A stretch of DNA of 64,000 nucleotides from Saccharicrinis aurantiacus (GCF_001660705.2 NZ_LYBV02000034.1:186001-250000), one strand, 5' to 3'; shown: positions 44,433 to 54,693, counted from the stretch's first letter. Notes: generated by a model from the sequence alone, not told the origin. Program-made: numbers and translations.

Positions 44433-44808
44433 AACAAACAGTTTAAAATTATCAATTCCAATATAAGTATAAATTACTATCTATGCCCAAAATGTCAATT
44501 CCTCTAATCATTTTAATAACCATAATTATCAATCAAATTAGCAATTACAAAACGATCAAAAAAAAATTAAATAGTTGCGTCAAACCATAATAATTTATGA
44601 CTAAACCATTATCTTTTTACACCAACACATAACATTAATGCAAGTGCAAGAATCCCAAAGCAGCGTGAGAAAATTGTATTCTATGAAAGTTTGTTATTTG
44701 GTGTTAAAAATGACAAAAGACAGTTCGAACTAGTTAATCTTTTTACTATATTGGAAGTATGAAAAGAAACACATCTTAGAAGAAGTAAATCAATTAAAAC
44801 AAATAATT
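44433..44808. other. 376-bp non-coding stretch
   Basis: An AT-rich gap between divergent small genes. I found no exact -7 box, tRNA-like fold or strong hairpin in it. It presumably holds the promoters of the lipoprotein gene and the small winged-helix-like gene. Confidence 0.3.
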
Positions 44809-45006
44809 ATGTTCAGACGAAAAGAAAAAAAATTACCCGAATTAGAAGAAAGAATTTTTGATGTTGTAAGTGAAAAACAACCAATGCATATTGGAGAAAT
44901 ATTCAAAGTATTACGCATCTCCCCTACTAAAGGACTAAATTCAGTAATATCAATGATTAATCAAGGTAAATTAAGTTATGCGGCTAATAATCAAGTACAC
45001 ATCTAG
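44809..45006 (+). CDS. Small winged-helix-like protein
   Basis: 65 residues. A basic start (MFRRKEKKLPELEERIFDVV) leads into a helix-turn-helix-like pattern (PMHIGEIFKVLRISPTKGLNSVISMINQGKLSYA) with a beta-wing-like end (NNQVHI). The layout is that of a minimal winged helix; no partner domain is present. DNA binding is inferred. It is followed by a strong terminator, which supports it being a real gene. Confidence 0.65.
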   Translation: MFRRKEKKLPELEERIFDVVSEKQPMHIGEIFKVLRISPTKGLNSVISMINQGKLSYAANNQVHI

Positions 45007-45050
45007 TACACTGAGAAGAAAGAACCAATTACTTAGAAGAGTTAGAATTT

Positions 45051-45087
45051 AAACTTCCCACATAAATAATGTTGGGAAGTTTTTTTT
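45051..45087 (+). terminator. Rho-independent terminator
   Basis: AAACTTCCCA (45051-45060) pairs with TGGGAAGTTT (45073-45082), followed by a T-run to 45087. It ends the small winged-helix gene. Confidence 0.88.
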
Positions 45088-45234
45088 GCTCTATTATTTA
45101 AGATTAATTTATATAACATATCCAAAAAACTTACCCAGTTAACCAAACTATTAAGAATTCTAAGTTTTAAGAGTTTTACCTCTTTTTTATTTAAAATATA
45201 TTATTTTCGTGTCAGCAAGAAAATTAATATACGT

Positions 45235-45681
45235 ATGCAAGTAAAGAAAATCTTATTCTGTTTAACTATACTTTTAGTATCAAGCAACTTATTTGCTCAA
45301 GGCAATGAAATTTTGGGGGTTTGGTTAACTCAAGATAATGACTCTAAAGTAAAGATTAGTAAATCTACTAATGGTAAATATTATGGAGAGATAATATGGC
45401 TACTAAACCCTAAAGACGACACCGGGAATATTCGTAAGGATACAAAAAATCCTGATAATAACTTAAAATCACATAATATTGAAGGTTTAAAAATATTGAA
45501 TGATTTTGAGTACAATGCTGATGATAAAGAATGGCAAGATGGTACAATTTACGATCCAAAATCAGGTAGTACTTACAAATGCTATATGTGGTTTAAAACT
45601 GATAGTGATAAATTGTATGTAAAAGGTTATATTGGTTTCTCATTAATTGGTAAAACCGTTAGTTGGAAACGGGTGAAATAA
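45235..45681 (+). CDS. DUF2147 family secreted protein
   Basis: 148 residues. A signal peptide (1-22, LFAQ) is followed by a DUF2147 pattern: EILGVWLTQDNDSKVKI, YYGEIIWLLNP, GLKILNDFEYN, WQDGTIYDPKSGSTYKC and LYVKGYIGFSLIGKTVSWKR. The family is a small periplasmic beta-barrel (lipocalin-like) with no known function. It is monocistronic. A box one base off consensus (TAttTTCG, 45202-45209) may be its promoter. Confidence 0.9.
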   Translation: MQVKKILFCLTILLVSSNLFAQGNEILGVWLTQDNDSKVKISKSTNGKYYGEIIWLLNPKDDTGNIRKDTKNPDNNLKSHNIEGLKILNDFEYNADDKEWQDGTIYDPKSGSTYKCYMWFKTDSDKLYVKGYIGFSLIGKTVSWKRVK

Positions 45682-45969
45682 CACATGATTAAGTTCTTCT
45701 ATTTTTTCAAATACATTAGCTATCATAAGAGTATGGAAAGCTGCTAATTTTATTATTCCGGAATTTCTCGTCTCATCCATATAATTATTAGATCCTATTT
45801 TGTAACTTTTTCAACCTCTAACAACAAAAACTTTCGTTCATCCTAACAAAATGGAAGATTCTGTATGAATTCACAGACTGGTAGTTAGAAAAAATGCAAA
45901 TGAATTAATTAAAAATTGCATAATTAATCCATTTACATTTTACTTCTACTTAGAAGATATCGAAATCAA

Positions 45970-48900
45970 CTATTCTATCATTAGCTTTTGACTCTTTATA
46001 CCAAATTGTGTTCTTACACTAATAATATAAAGTCCGCTCTCAAAATTATCAGCTGAAAGCTGAATGCTTTTTGAATTAGTTGAGGCATTATAGACTAACT
46101 TACCACTAGAAGCATACACATTAATTATTACGTCGCTCAAATTATTGCTGAGTTCTATTGTAATCAATCCTCCAGCTACAGGGTTAGGATACACTGTAAA
46201 GTTAGTATTTGATAAAGTGCTAGTAGATGTAGCATTTTTTAGTCCTCGTGTTACTAAAAATTGCTGCCAACTCCCTGCACTCTCCGAGTTACATAACATA
46301 CTATTACGAACATATAAGTCGTTATTTCCTTTTAGAGCATATATATCATTACCATAATCTATCATTGTAAATTTCTCCCAGTTACCAATATCATCTCGCT
46401 TACACGTCATTTCTTTTGTTCCATCTTCCGAACTTACATACAAGCCATTACTCCCTTTAAAAGATACAGTGCCATCTCCATTATCTATAATTTCAAACTT
46501 TTCGGTGGAACCAACTGATGTTTTTTCACAAGTCATTAATTCTGGATCTTCTGAACTTATATAATCCAAACTACCTTGATTCTGGAAAGATACCAAATCT
46601 CCTGAGCTTGCCCCATCAGTAATGTCAATTGTAGTTTCAGAACTTAATATAGTTTCAGAACTTGAGCCGCCTTCTGGTCTGAGATCGCACCTAAGTTTGT
46701 AATCGTTATCTGCTTCAGGCGCTGTTTCTAAATTAATTGTAACTGTAGTTGTACCCGAACCCGAAGAAACTGTTTTCCTACCAGAACCTAGCCATGAGCC
46801 AGATGGGCTATTTAATACAACTACCAAATCTCGACTTTTCGAAACTGTATATTTAATTTCAACTTTAATATTTTCGCTACTACTTATAGAGGATGGAAGA
46901 TTGTTAAAACTTACTGACTCAGATACAGAAGTTCCTCCCGGTATAGTTGCTTTATACCAGCCACTTCCCCATGCCGAACAGTAAAGTACATTTTGGTCGA
47001 TAGGATCAGGTTGAATTTCAACAATCTTATCAGGTTGACCTAAACCTTTATTTATTTTCATCCAACTGTTACCATCATCTTTAGATACATACAATCCTGG
47101 ATTCATAAAATCGTCAACCATATCCGGAACCTGAGCAGGAACGGATACCATTATGTAATCCGAATTTGCTGGTGATGTTTCAGTTTCCCAAACATAAGGT
47201 GCTGCAAATATTTTATCCCAGCTTGATCCGTTATCCTTACTTCTCCATACACCACCTGCTTCATATTCTTCCTGACGACTACCACACGAAATAAAAATGT
47301 CTTTTGTATTTTTGTCAATAAACACATTGTTTACCGATAAAATTTCAGAAGGTAATGTAACTTTTGACCATTCTCCTGCTTTATTAGTTGTTTTATACAA
47401 ACCTCCCGGATCATTTAAACCGCGTTTGTTTAATGCAGCGTATAAGGTACTTGAATTGTCAGGATCCATAGCTAATCTTCTTACACTACAATCGCTTGGT
47501 AGCCCTGAGTTTTTAAGTGTCCAATTAAAACCAGCATCAGTAGATTTATAAACACCATAAGCTCCTTTAGTAAGAGTACTTTCGTCAACAGAAGTTCCAA
47601 CTTCTGAAACTGCTTTCCGAATAGTACAGAAATACATAATATCTGGATTATTCGGATCAAACATTAAAGAATATTGAAACGGAGCATTCCCAGTCGCTTC
47701 GAAAACAGTCGCAATGTTTGTCCATGTTTTTCCTCCATCGGTAGATCGACGAACTTTTCCTTGGTGATCTTGACGCCACATAAGTATATATATAATATCT
47801 GGATCATTAGGATGAACTGCTACTGTTGATATTGAATGGGCCCCATCTTCGTTAACTTGTCCCTCTATTTGTTCTACGGCAACAGCATTTTTATCTGAAT
47901 AAGATCCTAAATCACTAGTTTGCCATAAACCATGCTCACCAGAACATAATAAAGTACGGCCCTCGACACCCGTTTCGTGAATCATTAACCTTCCAGGTAA
48001 ATCACTGGTTCCACGACTAATCCACTTCTTACTTCCATCTTCTGTTTCATAATCATCTACTTGATGCCAACTAGCACCCTTATCTGTACTACGGAGAGTT
48101 TGTTGTCCTATCCCAATAAATACATCACCTTCAATATTTATCGCTAAATGACGAGTTCCTTTGATTTCGCTCAATTCATCCATTTCACGTTGTAAATGAG
48201 CAAATTCGACGTTAGCATTTGCTGAATTTCCCTTCTCTTCCCAATAAGACTGATTATCGCCGCTTATCCAATATTTGCCATTTCGAGCACAAGCAAACCA
48301 TGTGTTACCTCCATCTTCAGTTTTCCAAAGATCACCAGGACCAAAACCTTTATCGTGTTTTTTATTATGACACAAGTAAATTTCATTTTTATCTGATGGA
48401 TTAACCACTATTCTATTGTATACAGACAAAATATTGTTTGGATAAGTAGTATACATATCCTTTGATTCATCTTTACTTATGCCAAACCAATAAGCCACTG
48501 ACTTATGATAATATTCCCTTGAAGTCCAATCTGTAATTGTTTGAAGATCTATACCTAAATTACCTGTAATACTAGTCCAACTAGAACCTTGGTCAGTACT
48601 TTTATACACACCCCCTGTCGAATTTACAGTACTACCATCAGCTGTGTATACCGATTGCTCAACAAGATATAGAATAAACTCATTGGTAGCCGAATTATAA
48701 TAGGATGTTAAATCACGGGGTAAATTATTTGGTAAACCTGTATTACTAGCATTCCAATTTTCTCCACCATCAGTACTCCTAAAAATACCATGACTTGTTG
48801 CCATTATTATTTTATCCGGATTTTTTGGACTAATAATAATTCTTCCTACATCTAAATCATCTGAAATATTAGTAGCTACTTTTTTAAAGCTTTTACCTTT

Positions 48901-49488
48901 ATCTGTAGTTTTTAATACATAACCATAGTCGGCCCTATCCTGCTTTATTCCATTAGGTTTTTCCTCAGTTCTATGATTTTCCTTTACATTCCAGAAATCA
49001 CCTGCTCCAATAAACCAAATATTATCATTTGTTGGATCAATAGCAATATCAGCGTGAGCTCCACCTATATCATCAATTGAAGTCCAGGTTTTACCCCTAT
49101 CACTTGTTGTAAAAACTTCACCTTCACGCTCAATCGCAACACCAAAATCAGCATCTTGTAACGAAAACTCGATATCATGTACACGACGCATATCTAGGCC
49201 ATTTCCATCAGAATCTTTTATAGTTTGCCATGAATCACCATTATCCCATGTTCCATAGCTTACATGCATATCTGGTCCCATAAACATAGTATTAACATCG
49301 GTAGGATGACACCAGAACATTTCGTTATAACCAGACATTCCGGGGCCAAATTGAACCCATTCAACATCTTCTTCCGATGATATTTTTTGGGTTTTTATTT
49401 TATCAAAATAAGAAGTGTTTAATTGAGCAAATCCGTTCGTTACAAACGTCAAGGCCAATAAGTAGATTAGAATTGTGTGTTTTTTCAT
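45970..49488 (-). CDS. Giant T9SS-secreted BNR-repeat protein with beta-trefoil domain
   Basis: 1172 residues from the ATG at 49486-49488 (MKKHTILIYLLAL); an in-frame ATG at 49533 would sit at the predicted transcription start and is rejected. A signal peptide (about 1-22) is followed by two propellers built of BNR/Asp-box repeats (DNGDSWQTI, DRGKTWTSI, DGGENWNAS, DQGSSWTS, DKGASWHQV, DGGKTWTNI), a beta-sandwich (about 885-985), a fascin-like beta-trefoil (about 995-1095) and a type A sorting domain (about 1100-1172, YPNPVAGGLITIEL...QKLMIE). It resembles the VPS10/GH74-like secreted proteins. No catalytic acids were identified. Confidence 0.9.
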   Translation of the reverse strand: MKKHTILIYLLALTFVTNGFAQLNTSYFDKIKTQKISSEEDVEWVQFGPGMSGYNEMFWCHPTDVNTMFMGPDMHVSYGTWDNGDSWQTIKDSDGNGLDMRRVHDIEFSLQDADFGVAIEREGEVFTTSDRGKTWTSIDDIGGAHADIAIDPTNDNIWFIGAGDFWNVKENHRTEEKPNGIKQDRADYGYVLKTTDKGKSFKKVATNISDDLDVGRIIISPKNPDKIIMATSHGIFRSTDGGENWNASNTGLPNNLPRDLTSYYNSATNEFILYLVEQSVYTADGSTVNSTGGVYKSTDQGSSWTSITGNLGIDLQTITDWTSREYYHKSVAYWFGISKDESKDMYTTYPNNILSVYNRIVVNPSDKNEIYLCHNKKHDKGFGPGDLWKTEDGGNTWFACARNGKYWISGDNQSYWEEKGNSANANVEFAHLQREMDELSEIKGTRHLAINIEGDVFIGIGQQTLRSTDKGASWHQVDDYETEDGSKKWISRGTSDLPGRLMIHETGVEGRTLLCSGEHGLWQTSDLGSYSDKNAVAVEQIEGQVNEDGAHSISTVAVHPNDPDIIYILMWRQDHQGKVRRSTDGGKTWTNIATVFEATGNAPFQYSLMFDPNNPDIMYFCTIRKAVSEVGTSVDESTLTKGAYGVYKSTDAGFNWTLKNSGLPSDCSVRRLAMDPDNSSTLYAALNKRGLNDPGGLYKTTNKAGEWSKVTLPSEILSVNNVFIDKNTKDIFISCGSRQEEYEAGGVWRSKDNGSSWDKIFAAPYVWETETSPANSDYIMVSVPAQVPDMVDDFMNPGLYVSKDDGNSWMKINKGLGQPDKIVEIQPDPIDQNVLYCSAWGSGWYKATIPGGTSVSESVSFNNLPSSISSSENIKVEIKYTVSKSRDLVVVLNSPSGSWLGSGRKTVSSGSGTTTVTINLETAPEADNDYKLRCDLRPEGGSSSETILSSETTIDITDGASSGDLVSFQNQGSLDYISSEDPELMTCEKTSVGSTEKFEIIDNGDGTVSFKGSNGLYVSSEDGTKEMTCKRDDIGNWEKFTMIDYGNDIYALKGNNDLYVRNSMLCNSESAGSWQQFLVTRGLKNATSTSTLSNTNFTVYPNPVAGGLITIELSNNLSDVIINVYASSGKLVYNASTNSKSIQLSADNFESGLYIISVRTQFGIKSQKLMIE

Positions 49489-50307
49489 AACTTTAAATTT
49501 TAATGATGTGTAGATATTTTTATTTATTAACACTTGGTCAAATGTATGTTAATATATATTAAATAATAGGGGTGTAACAGAATGGTTAATAGGGGTATAT
49601 AATGCTGCTAACTAATCATTTATAGACACGCAATTAATAACATAAGTATTACCAAATGATAAATAAATTGTTAACATGATGTATAATGAAGCGTTGTTCT
49701 GAAGTGAATACTTTTTCTATATTGCTACGCCAAGTGAGGGAAATTATATAATTAGACACCCATACATTAACTAATTATATATTAATACATTACATTGGTT
49801 TTTTCAAATATATAATACCTATAATTAGAAATCAGATAATCGTAAGTTATATTCAGATAAAAAGGATAGAATAATATTATAATTGATTGATAACCAGCAA
49901 TTAATAATATCTTAAACAAGGTAAAATGTCAGTGTAATTATTATAACAGCACTTTGAAACTTTTAAGGAAATAGAAAAAAATGGGGTAAAGTTGCAGTTA
50001 TTATACACTTAAATAAATAAATATCTGTGATCTGTAATTAATTTAGGTAAGAAAAAAGAGTCTATAATTTGAATATTATAAGAGTTAAAGAAATGACACT
50101 ACTAAATCAGGGATTAGTGCAATTGCTTATATGATGAGTCCAATTCGCTTAATATAATTGACAAACAACAAACCCTACTCTACAATAATAAAAAAGACAC
50201 TCAAAGAAGTTCTAAAAACAATAAATCATCTTAAAATCAAATATTCAACAAAAAGCTGCCATATTTGTAATGTAATATATCAGCAAACCCTAATTAAAAT
50301 TCATGTT
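49489..50307. other. Non-coding AT-rich region between the BNR protein and the DUF3124 gene
   Basis: About 820 bases. It holds the minus-strand -7 box (49539-49546) and otherwise AT-rich sequence without clear hairpins, repeats or a tRNA. A TTG-initiated frame from 50158 runs into the DUF3124 gene, but its first 50 codons look like non-coding leader and the Met at 50308 starts a lipoprotein signal. Confidence 0.4.
49539..49546 (-). promoter_or_regulatory. -7 box of the BNR-protein gene
   Basis: The complement of 49539-49546 reads TACATTTG, an exact -7 consensus. The predicted start near 49534 gives a leader of about 46 nt to the ATG at 49488. No -33 TTG at the usual distance. Confidence 0.42.
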
Positions 50308-50811
50308 ATGAATAAAATTATTCTTGTTATTACTTGTCTTGTTATAATTTCGTGTAATCCTGGCAAAAGCGATTCTCCATCATATGTACTGAAAGCCAAC
50401 CATAATAGAAATGCGACTGTTAATTCTAGCTATTTCAAAGGATCCACTTACCTATCAGTTTATTCACAGGTATATCAACGTAATGAACAACGCACATATG
50501 ACCTAACTGTAATGGCTAGTATGAGAAATACCTCGCTAAGCGATTCAATTTATATTATTAGTGCTGATTACTATTCTACCAACGGAAAGTTATTAACAAG
50601 CTATATAAAATCCCCAATATATATTGCTCCAATGGAGACTGTTGAAATTGTTATTGAAGAAGATGATAAACGAGGAGGAACAGGAGCTAACTTTATTTTT
50701 AATTGGGCTTGTAAAGATTCTATTCAAGAACCATTTTTTGAAGGAATAATGACATCAACAACTGGCCAGCAAGGCTTATCTTTTGTGACTAATGGAATGC
50801 GTATAAAATAA
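50308..50811 (+). CDS. DUF3124 family lipoprotein
   Basis: 167 residues from the ATG at 50308. The signal MNKIILVITCLVIISC ends in a lipobox with Cys16. The rest fits DUF3124: YLSVYSQVYQRNEQRTYDLTVMASMRN, SIYIISADYYSTNGKLL, IAPMETVEIVIEEDD and GTGANFIFNWACK. A lipid-anchored beta-sandwich protein of unknown function. A longer TTG-initiated form from 50158 is possible but would bury the lipobox. Monocistronic. Confidence 0.85.
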   Translation: MNKIILVITCLVIISCNPGKSDSPSYVLKANHNRNATVNSSYFKGSTYLSVYSQVYQRNEQRTYDLTVMASMRNTSLSDSIYIISADYYSTNGKLLTSYIKSPIYIAPMETVEIVIEEDDKRGGTGANFIFNWACKDSIQEPFFEGIMTSTTGQQGLSFVTNGMRIK

Positions 50812-50834
50812 AAAAGCCATCAATTACGATGGCT
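50806..50834 (-). terminator. Rho-independent terminator of the zinc metallopeptidase gene
   Basis: AGCCATC (50815-50821) pairs with GATGGCT (50828-50834), loop of 6. The T-run lies on the minus strand, downstream of the metallopeptidase stop at 50862. Confidence 0.7.
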
Positions 50835-50861
50835 CCTTGAATATAATTCGTTTATAATACC

Positions 50862-51554
50862 TTAGTCTCTATTTCCTAAATACATCATAACGTAATACAT
50901 TAAAGTTACTAAGGCTGATAAAGCCGCAACAACATATGTATACGCTGCCCATTTTAAGGCATCTTTTGCTTGCTCTTGCAACTGCCCCGTTGCAATGCCA
51001 CTAGTGTTTAACCATGAAAGAGCTCTTTGAGTTGCATTTATTTCCACTGGCAAAGTAATAAAGGCAAATGCAGTAAAAACAGTATAACAAGCAATAATAA
51101 CCTTCATTGCTAAATCAAATGAAATAAACTGAGGCAATAAGAATCCCCCAAATAGCATTGCTATAAATATGAAGTTTAAAACTTTTGAGCTTATATTTTG
51201 TAATGGAACAAGCGTTGAGCGCATTTCCAGTGGTCTATAACCAACTGCATGCTGAACTGCATGACCGCATTCATGTGCAGCTACAGCTGCAGCTGAAACA
51301 CTATTTCCATTATATACATCCGGACTTAAGTTAACCGTTTTATTTGCAGGATTATAATGATCTGTAAGTTGTCCTCCTACTGAAACAATCTTAACATCAT
51401 GAATTCCATTATCGCGTAACATTTTCTCTGCCACATCTCTGCCTGTTAAACCATAGTTTAATCTAACCTTAGAATACTTCTTAAACTTTGATTTCAATTT
51501 TGAGCTGACAGACCAACTCAATATTAAAAACCCAATAAATATTATCATTAACAT
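50862..51554 (-). CDS. YugP-type membrane zinc metallopeptidase
   Basis: 230 residues. An N-terminal membrane segment (1-15) is followed by the zinc motif AAHECGHAVQHA (His94, Glu95, His98) and two or three further membrane segments (about 125-215). The pattern GLTGRDVAEKMLRDNGI and the fold match the Zn-dependent protease family PF04298 (YugP). Such proteins cleave membrane or envelope substrates, none identified here. It is monocistronic, ahead of a terminator. Confidence 0.9.
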   Translation of the reverse strand: MLMIIFIGFLILSWSVSSKLKSKFKKYSKVRLNYGLTGRDVAEKMLRDNGIHDVKIVSVGGQLTDHYNPANKTVNLSPDVYNGNSVSAAAVAAHECGHAVQHAVGYRPLEMRSTLVPLQNISSKVLNFIFIAMLFGGFLLPQFISFDLAMKVIIACYTVFTAFAFITLPVEINATQRALSWLNTSGIATGQLQEQAKDALKWAAYTYVVAALSALVTLMYYVMMYLGNRD

Positions 51555-51672
51555 ACTCGTATATTTTTTACTTGTACAATACTCAAAAACTTTGCCATAT
51601 TATCTTAATATGACAATATTTCTAATCATCAATTATTCAATATTTGCTAAACTATTAGATAACATAAGGTTT

Positions 51673-53184
51673 CTAAAACCTAAAATAAATAAATGGCTTA
51701 ACCTCTATTAAGCTAAATTGATATACAATTATTGATATAACAATAATGAATAATAATTTCAATATTACTGATGACTTAATAAATGAAACTTTTATTAACC
51801 GGTTAAGGTTATCAGGAAGCCAATGACTCATAAAACCAATAAAAATTAGAAATACAGCAAAGGAATGCTTCGCTAATATATAATTTATTGGATATATGGA
51901 GAAGGCGGACTGGATACGATAGATAAACAAGTTAAAGGACTCGATATCGGAAGATCGGAATACAATCCACGTAAGTGTTATAAAGTGAAACGTAAAAACT
52001 CTGCCTAAAATCTTAGGAAATCTAAACCCTAAATTATGAGAAATTCGCAATAAAAATTTATCTATAAGAAGTGCAAAACCATGTAATGCACCCCAAATAA
52101 CAAACATCCAACCTGCCCCATGCCACAAACCACCAAGAAGCATCGTAATCATTAAATTAAGGCCTTGGCGAAACTTCCCTTTTCTATTTCCTCCTAGAGG
52201 GATATACAAATAATCTCTTAACCAGGATGATAATGAGATATGCCACCTATGCCAAAACTCAGTAACAGAAACAGACTTATACGGTGCATTAAAGTTCTGT
52301 GGTAAACGAAAGCCTAATAGAAGTGCCACACCAATTGCAATATCGGTATAGCCAGAAAAATCACAGTAAATTTGCAAAGTGTATGCATAGGCACCCAATA
52401 AAAGTTCCATCCCACTATACATCATAGGTGAATCAAACACCCTATCCACAAGGTTAACTGATAGGTAATCTGAAATTACCATTTTCTTAAACAAGCCCAT
52501 CATTATTAACCAAACAGACCACCAAAACCACTTATAACTTAGTTGGTATCGTTTGTGTAATTGCGGAATGAACTCCCAGGCTCTAACAATAGGTCCGGCA
52601 ACTAATTGCGGGAAAAATGATACATAAAATCCAAAATCTATGATGCTTTTAACAGCCTGCACCTTGCCCCTATATACATCCACTGAATAACTGATGGTTT
52701 GAAAGGTAAAGAACGAAATACCAACTGGCAATATAATATCAGAAACAGTAAAGTGGGTACCCAATATTGCATTAAGAGAACTTGTATAATAGTTATTGAT
52801 ACTAATGTGAAGATTGAAATATTCTGCAACTAAATCTGATATAAAATAGCTATATTTAAAGTAAGCCAATAAGCCGAGGTTTACAAATATACTTAGGCTT
52901 AGTAATATTTTTCGTTTTAATAAATTACTACTTCGAGAAATCCCTATACCAATTGAATAATCTATAATTGTTGAAAACACTAGTAACCCGAAATAGATAC
53001 CCCCAGCTTTATAGTAGAAGAACAAACTACATGCAAAAAGAAAAGCATTACGTAATACACTCTTTTTATATAGGATAGCATTACCTAGCAATACAAAGCC
53101 AAAGAAAATCCAGAATGCCATATGTGTATACACAAAGTTAGACTCTGGATTGTAAGTTAATATGGATAGTATCTGATCAATCAA
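51673..53184 (-). CDS. MBOAT family O-acyltransferase (AlgI-like)
   Basis: 503 residues with about 10 membrane segments. The signature WHRWHISLSSWLRDYLYIPLGGNRKG and LLGGLWHGAGWMFVIWGALHG, with the conserved catalytic His, belong to the AlgI/DltB-type O-acyltransferases. It passes acetyl or acyl groups across the inner membrane. It lies 2 bases downstream of a SGNH-hydrolase gene, which acts as its periplasmic partner to place the acyl group on a polysaccharide or glycan. The acceptor is unknown. Confidence 0.93.
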   Translation of the reverse strand: MIDQILSILTYNPESNFVYTHMAFWIFFGFVLLGNAILYKKSVLRNAFLFACSLFFYYKAGGIYFGLLVFSTIIDYSIGIGISRSSNLLKRKILLSLSIFVNLGLLAYFKYSYFISDLVAEYFNLHISINNYYTSSLNAILGTHFTVSDIILPVGISFFTFQTISYSVDVYRGKVQAVKSIIDFGFYVSFFPQLVAGPIVRAWEFIPQLHKRYQLSYKWFWWSVWLIMMGLFKKMVISDYLSVNLVDRVFDSPMMYSGMELLLGAYAYTLQIYCDFSGYTDIAIGVALLLGFRLPQNFNAPYKSVSVTEFWHRWHISLSSWLRDYLYIPLGGNRKGKFRQGLNLMITMLLGGLWHGAGWMFVIWGALHGFALLIDKFLLRISHNLGFRFPKILGRVFTFHFITLTWIVFRSSDIESFNLFIYRIQSAFSIYPINYILAKHSFAVFLIFIGFMSHWLPDNLNRLIKVSFIKSSVILKLLFIIVISIIVYQFSLIEVKPFIYFRF

Positions 53185-53186
53185 CT

Positions 53187-54617
53187 TTATTCATTTACAA
53201 TGGTTTGACTATTCATCTGACTAAAATCAGACATAATTGATTTATAAATCCATTCAGCAACTTTTTCACCACCTCTTTTATTGAAGTGGGTATAGTCTGA
53301 CATGGCTAAGTGCGGAACTCCATTTGCCCATTTTATAATAGCTCCCTTTCCCCCCATAACTTCATACAAATCAAAAAAAGCGAATCCTGCTTCAACAGCT
53401 GCTTTCTTTTGTGCTTCTTTTATATCATAAACATGCGAATAAGAACTCACACTACCTTCATCTTCAAATGCTACATCTCCAACGCCCACAATAACTACAG
53501 GTACATTAGGTATCGTTTCTTTTAAAGTTAAAAGTTGCTTATAAAGCATTCGGTAATAAAAATGGTAATTTTTAGCCACAGTAGGAACCATATTAGTGCC
53601 ATACTGAAGTATGATCATCCCAATATCTAAATGAGATGCCATTGCCCTGAATAGTTCTTTATTTGTTTTATCAAGCCTAGGTGTTGATTGCCCTCGCATA
53701 GCAATATTATCAACCGCAATACCACTTAAACTATCTAGTGTCATTCCCAAAAATAATGGGCTATCTGAAGTATTTAATTTTATAGTAAATCTCTTAGGAG
53801 TTTGTTTAAAAGACCAATTAATCTCTGTTATGTCAGATTCTTGTTTGAGCGAATCAGAACTAATTAAAGTATTACCCCAGTAGGCATCTACAAGCAAAGG
53901 ACTCTCAATATTTTTAACAAACATACGCGAATGATAATACTCTTTGGCAGAAGGTAGGGCACTCGGCGCTGTTGACACCTTAATGGATGCCCAGCCAGGC
54001 GACTGAATAGTATTAACTTTACCAACTAAACCATATTCGTTATTCGGTATTTCACGGGGGTATTTATATACAACATGCTCTTTCCAATCACCAGTATTAC
54101 TAATCCAAACAGAACTAAAGTGCTTGTGTGGGTCATATAATGGGATAAAACCAGGACCGGTTCCTCCAAAATCATTCTGAAAGGATGCTCGTAAATATCG
54201 TGTAATACGATCCCCTTCAATTTGAGAATCACCAAAATGAAGTACTCGAATTACTTTACCAGAAGAATTTGCTGTTAATATTTTTGAGTAGAAACTTTGA
54301 AGAAGCGGCTTAAACTCATCGGAATATTCTAATTGTAAATCTTCCTGGCCTTTAAATTTATGAATTAAGGAAGTATCGACTAATTCAGTACCCTCTATAG
54401 TATCTGTTAATACAATTAAAGTATCTAACTTTACACTAGAACTATTCTCAATAATAGCTTCCTCTCTATAAAATAAATTCTTCGTGTCGTTAAGAGATAC
54501 CCATCTCAATTTTTGATTGCCCAATGGGATAACTCCAGAAGGAAACAATACTGAAATGCACAAAAACACAGCGCATATCAACAAAAAGGTAAAGAATATT
54601 TTAGGAGGTTTTATCAT
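53187..54617 (-). CDS. SGNH/GDSL hydrolase-fold periplasmic protein
   Basis: 476 residues. One N-terminal membrane anchor (about 8-30) and a periplasmic domain. The block LHFGDSQIEGDRITRYLR holds the catalytic Ser (GDS), LQYGTNM provides the Gly/Asn motif, and DYTHFNKRGGEKVAEW holds the Asp-His pair. The residues are those of an SGNH acyl-transferring enzyme (AlgJ/AlgX or PatB type). With the MBOAT gene 2 bases downstream it makes a complete O-acylation pair. Confidence 0.88.
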   Translation of the reverse strand: MIKPPKIFFTFLLICAVFLCISVLFPSGVIPLGNQKLRWVSLNDTKNLFYREEAIIENSSSVKLDTLIVLTDTIEGTELVDTSLIHKFKGQEDLQLEYSDEFKPLLQSFYSKILTANSSGKVIRVLHFGDSQIEGDRITRYLRASFQNDFGGTGPGFIPLYDPHKHFSSVWISNTGDWKEHVVYKYPREIPNNEYGLVGKVNTIQSPGWASIKVSTAPSALPSAKEYYHSRMFVKNIESPLLVDAYWGNTLISSDSLKQESDITEINWSFKQTPKRFTIKLNTSDSPLFLGMTLDSLSGIAVDNIAMRGQSTPRLDKTNKELFRAMASHLDIGMIILQYGTNMVPTVAKNYHFYYRMLYKQLLTLKETIPNVPVVIVGVGDVAFEDEGSVSSYSHVYDIKEAQKKAAVEAGFAFFDLYEVMGGKGAIIKWANGVPHLAMSDYTHFNKRGGEKVAEWIYKSIMSDFSQMNSQTIVNE

Positions 54618-54693
54618 TAGTTATAAGAAGTTCAGTTATATCTGAAAATCCAAGATAACAAAATCTAAATATATTAAAGCGCTACATGGCAAA

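Noticed and set aside
49489-50307. Protein-coding extension upstream of the DUF3124 lipoprotein (TTG at 50158)
   Set aside because: The first 50 codons are Lys/Ile/Asn-rich like untranslated leader, and a clean lipoprotein signal begins at Met 50308.
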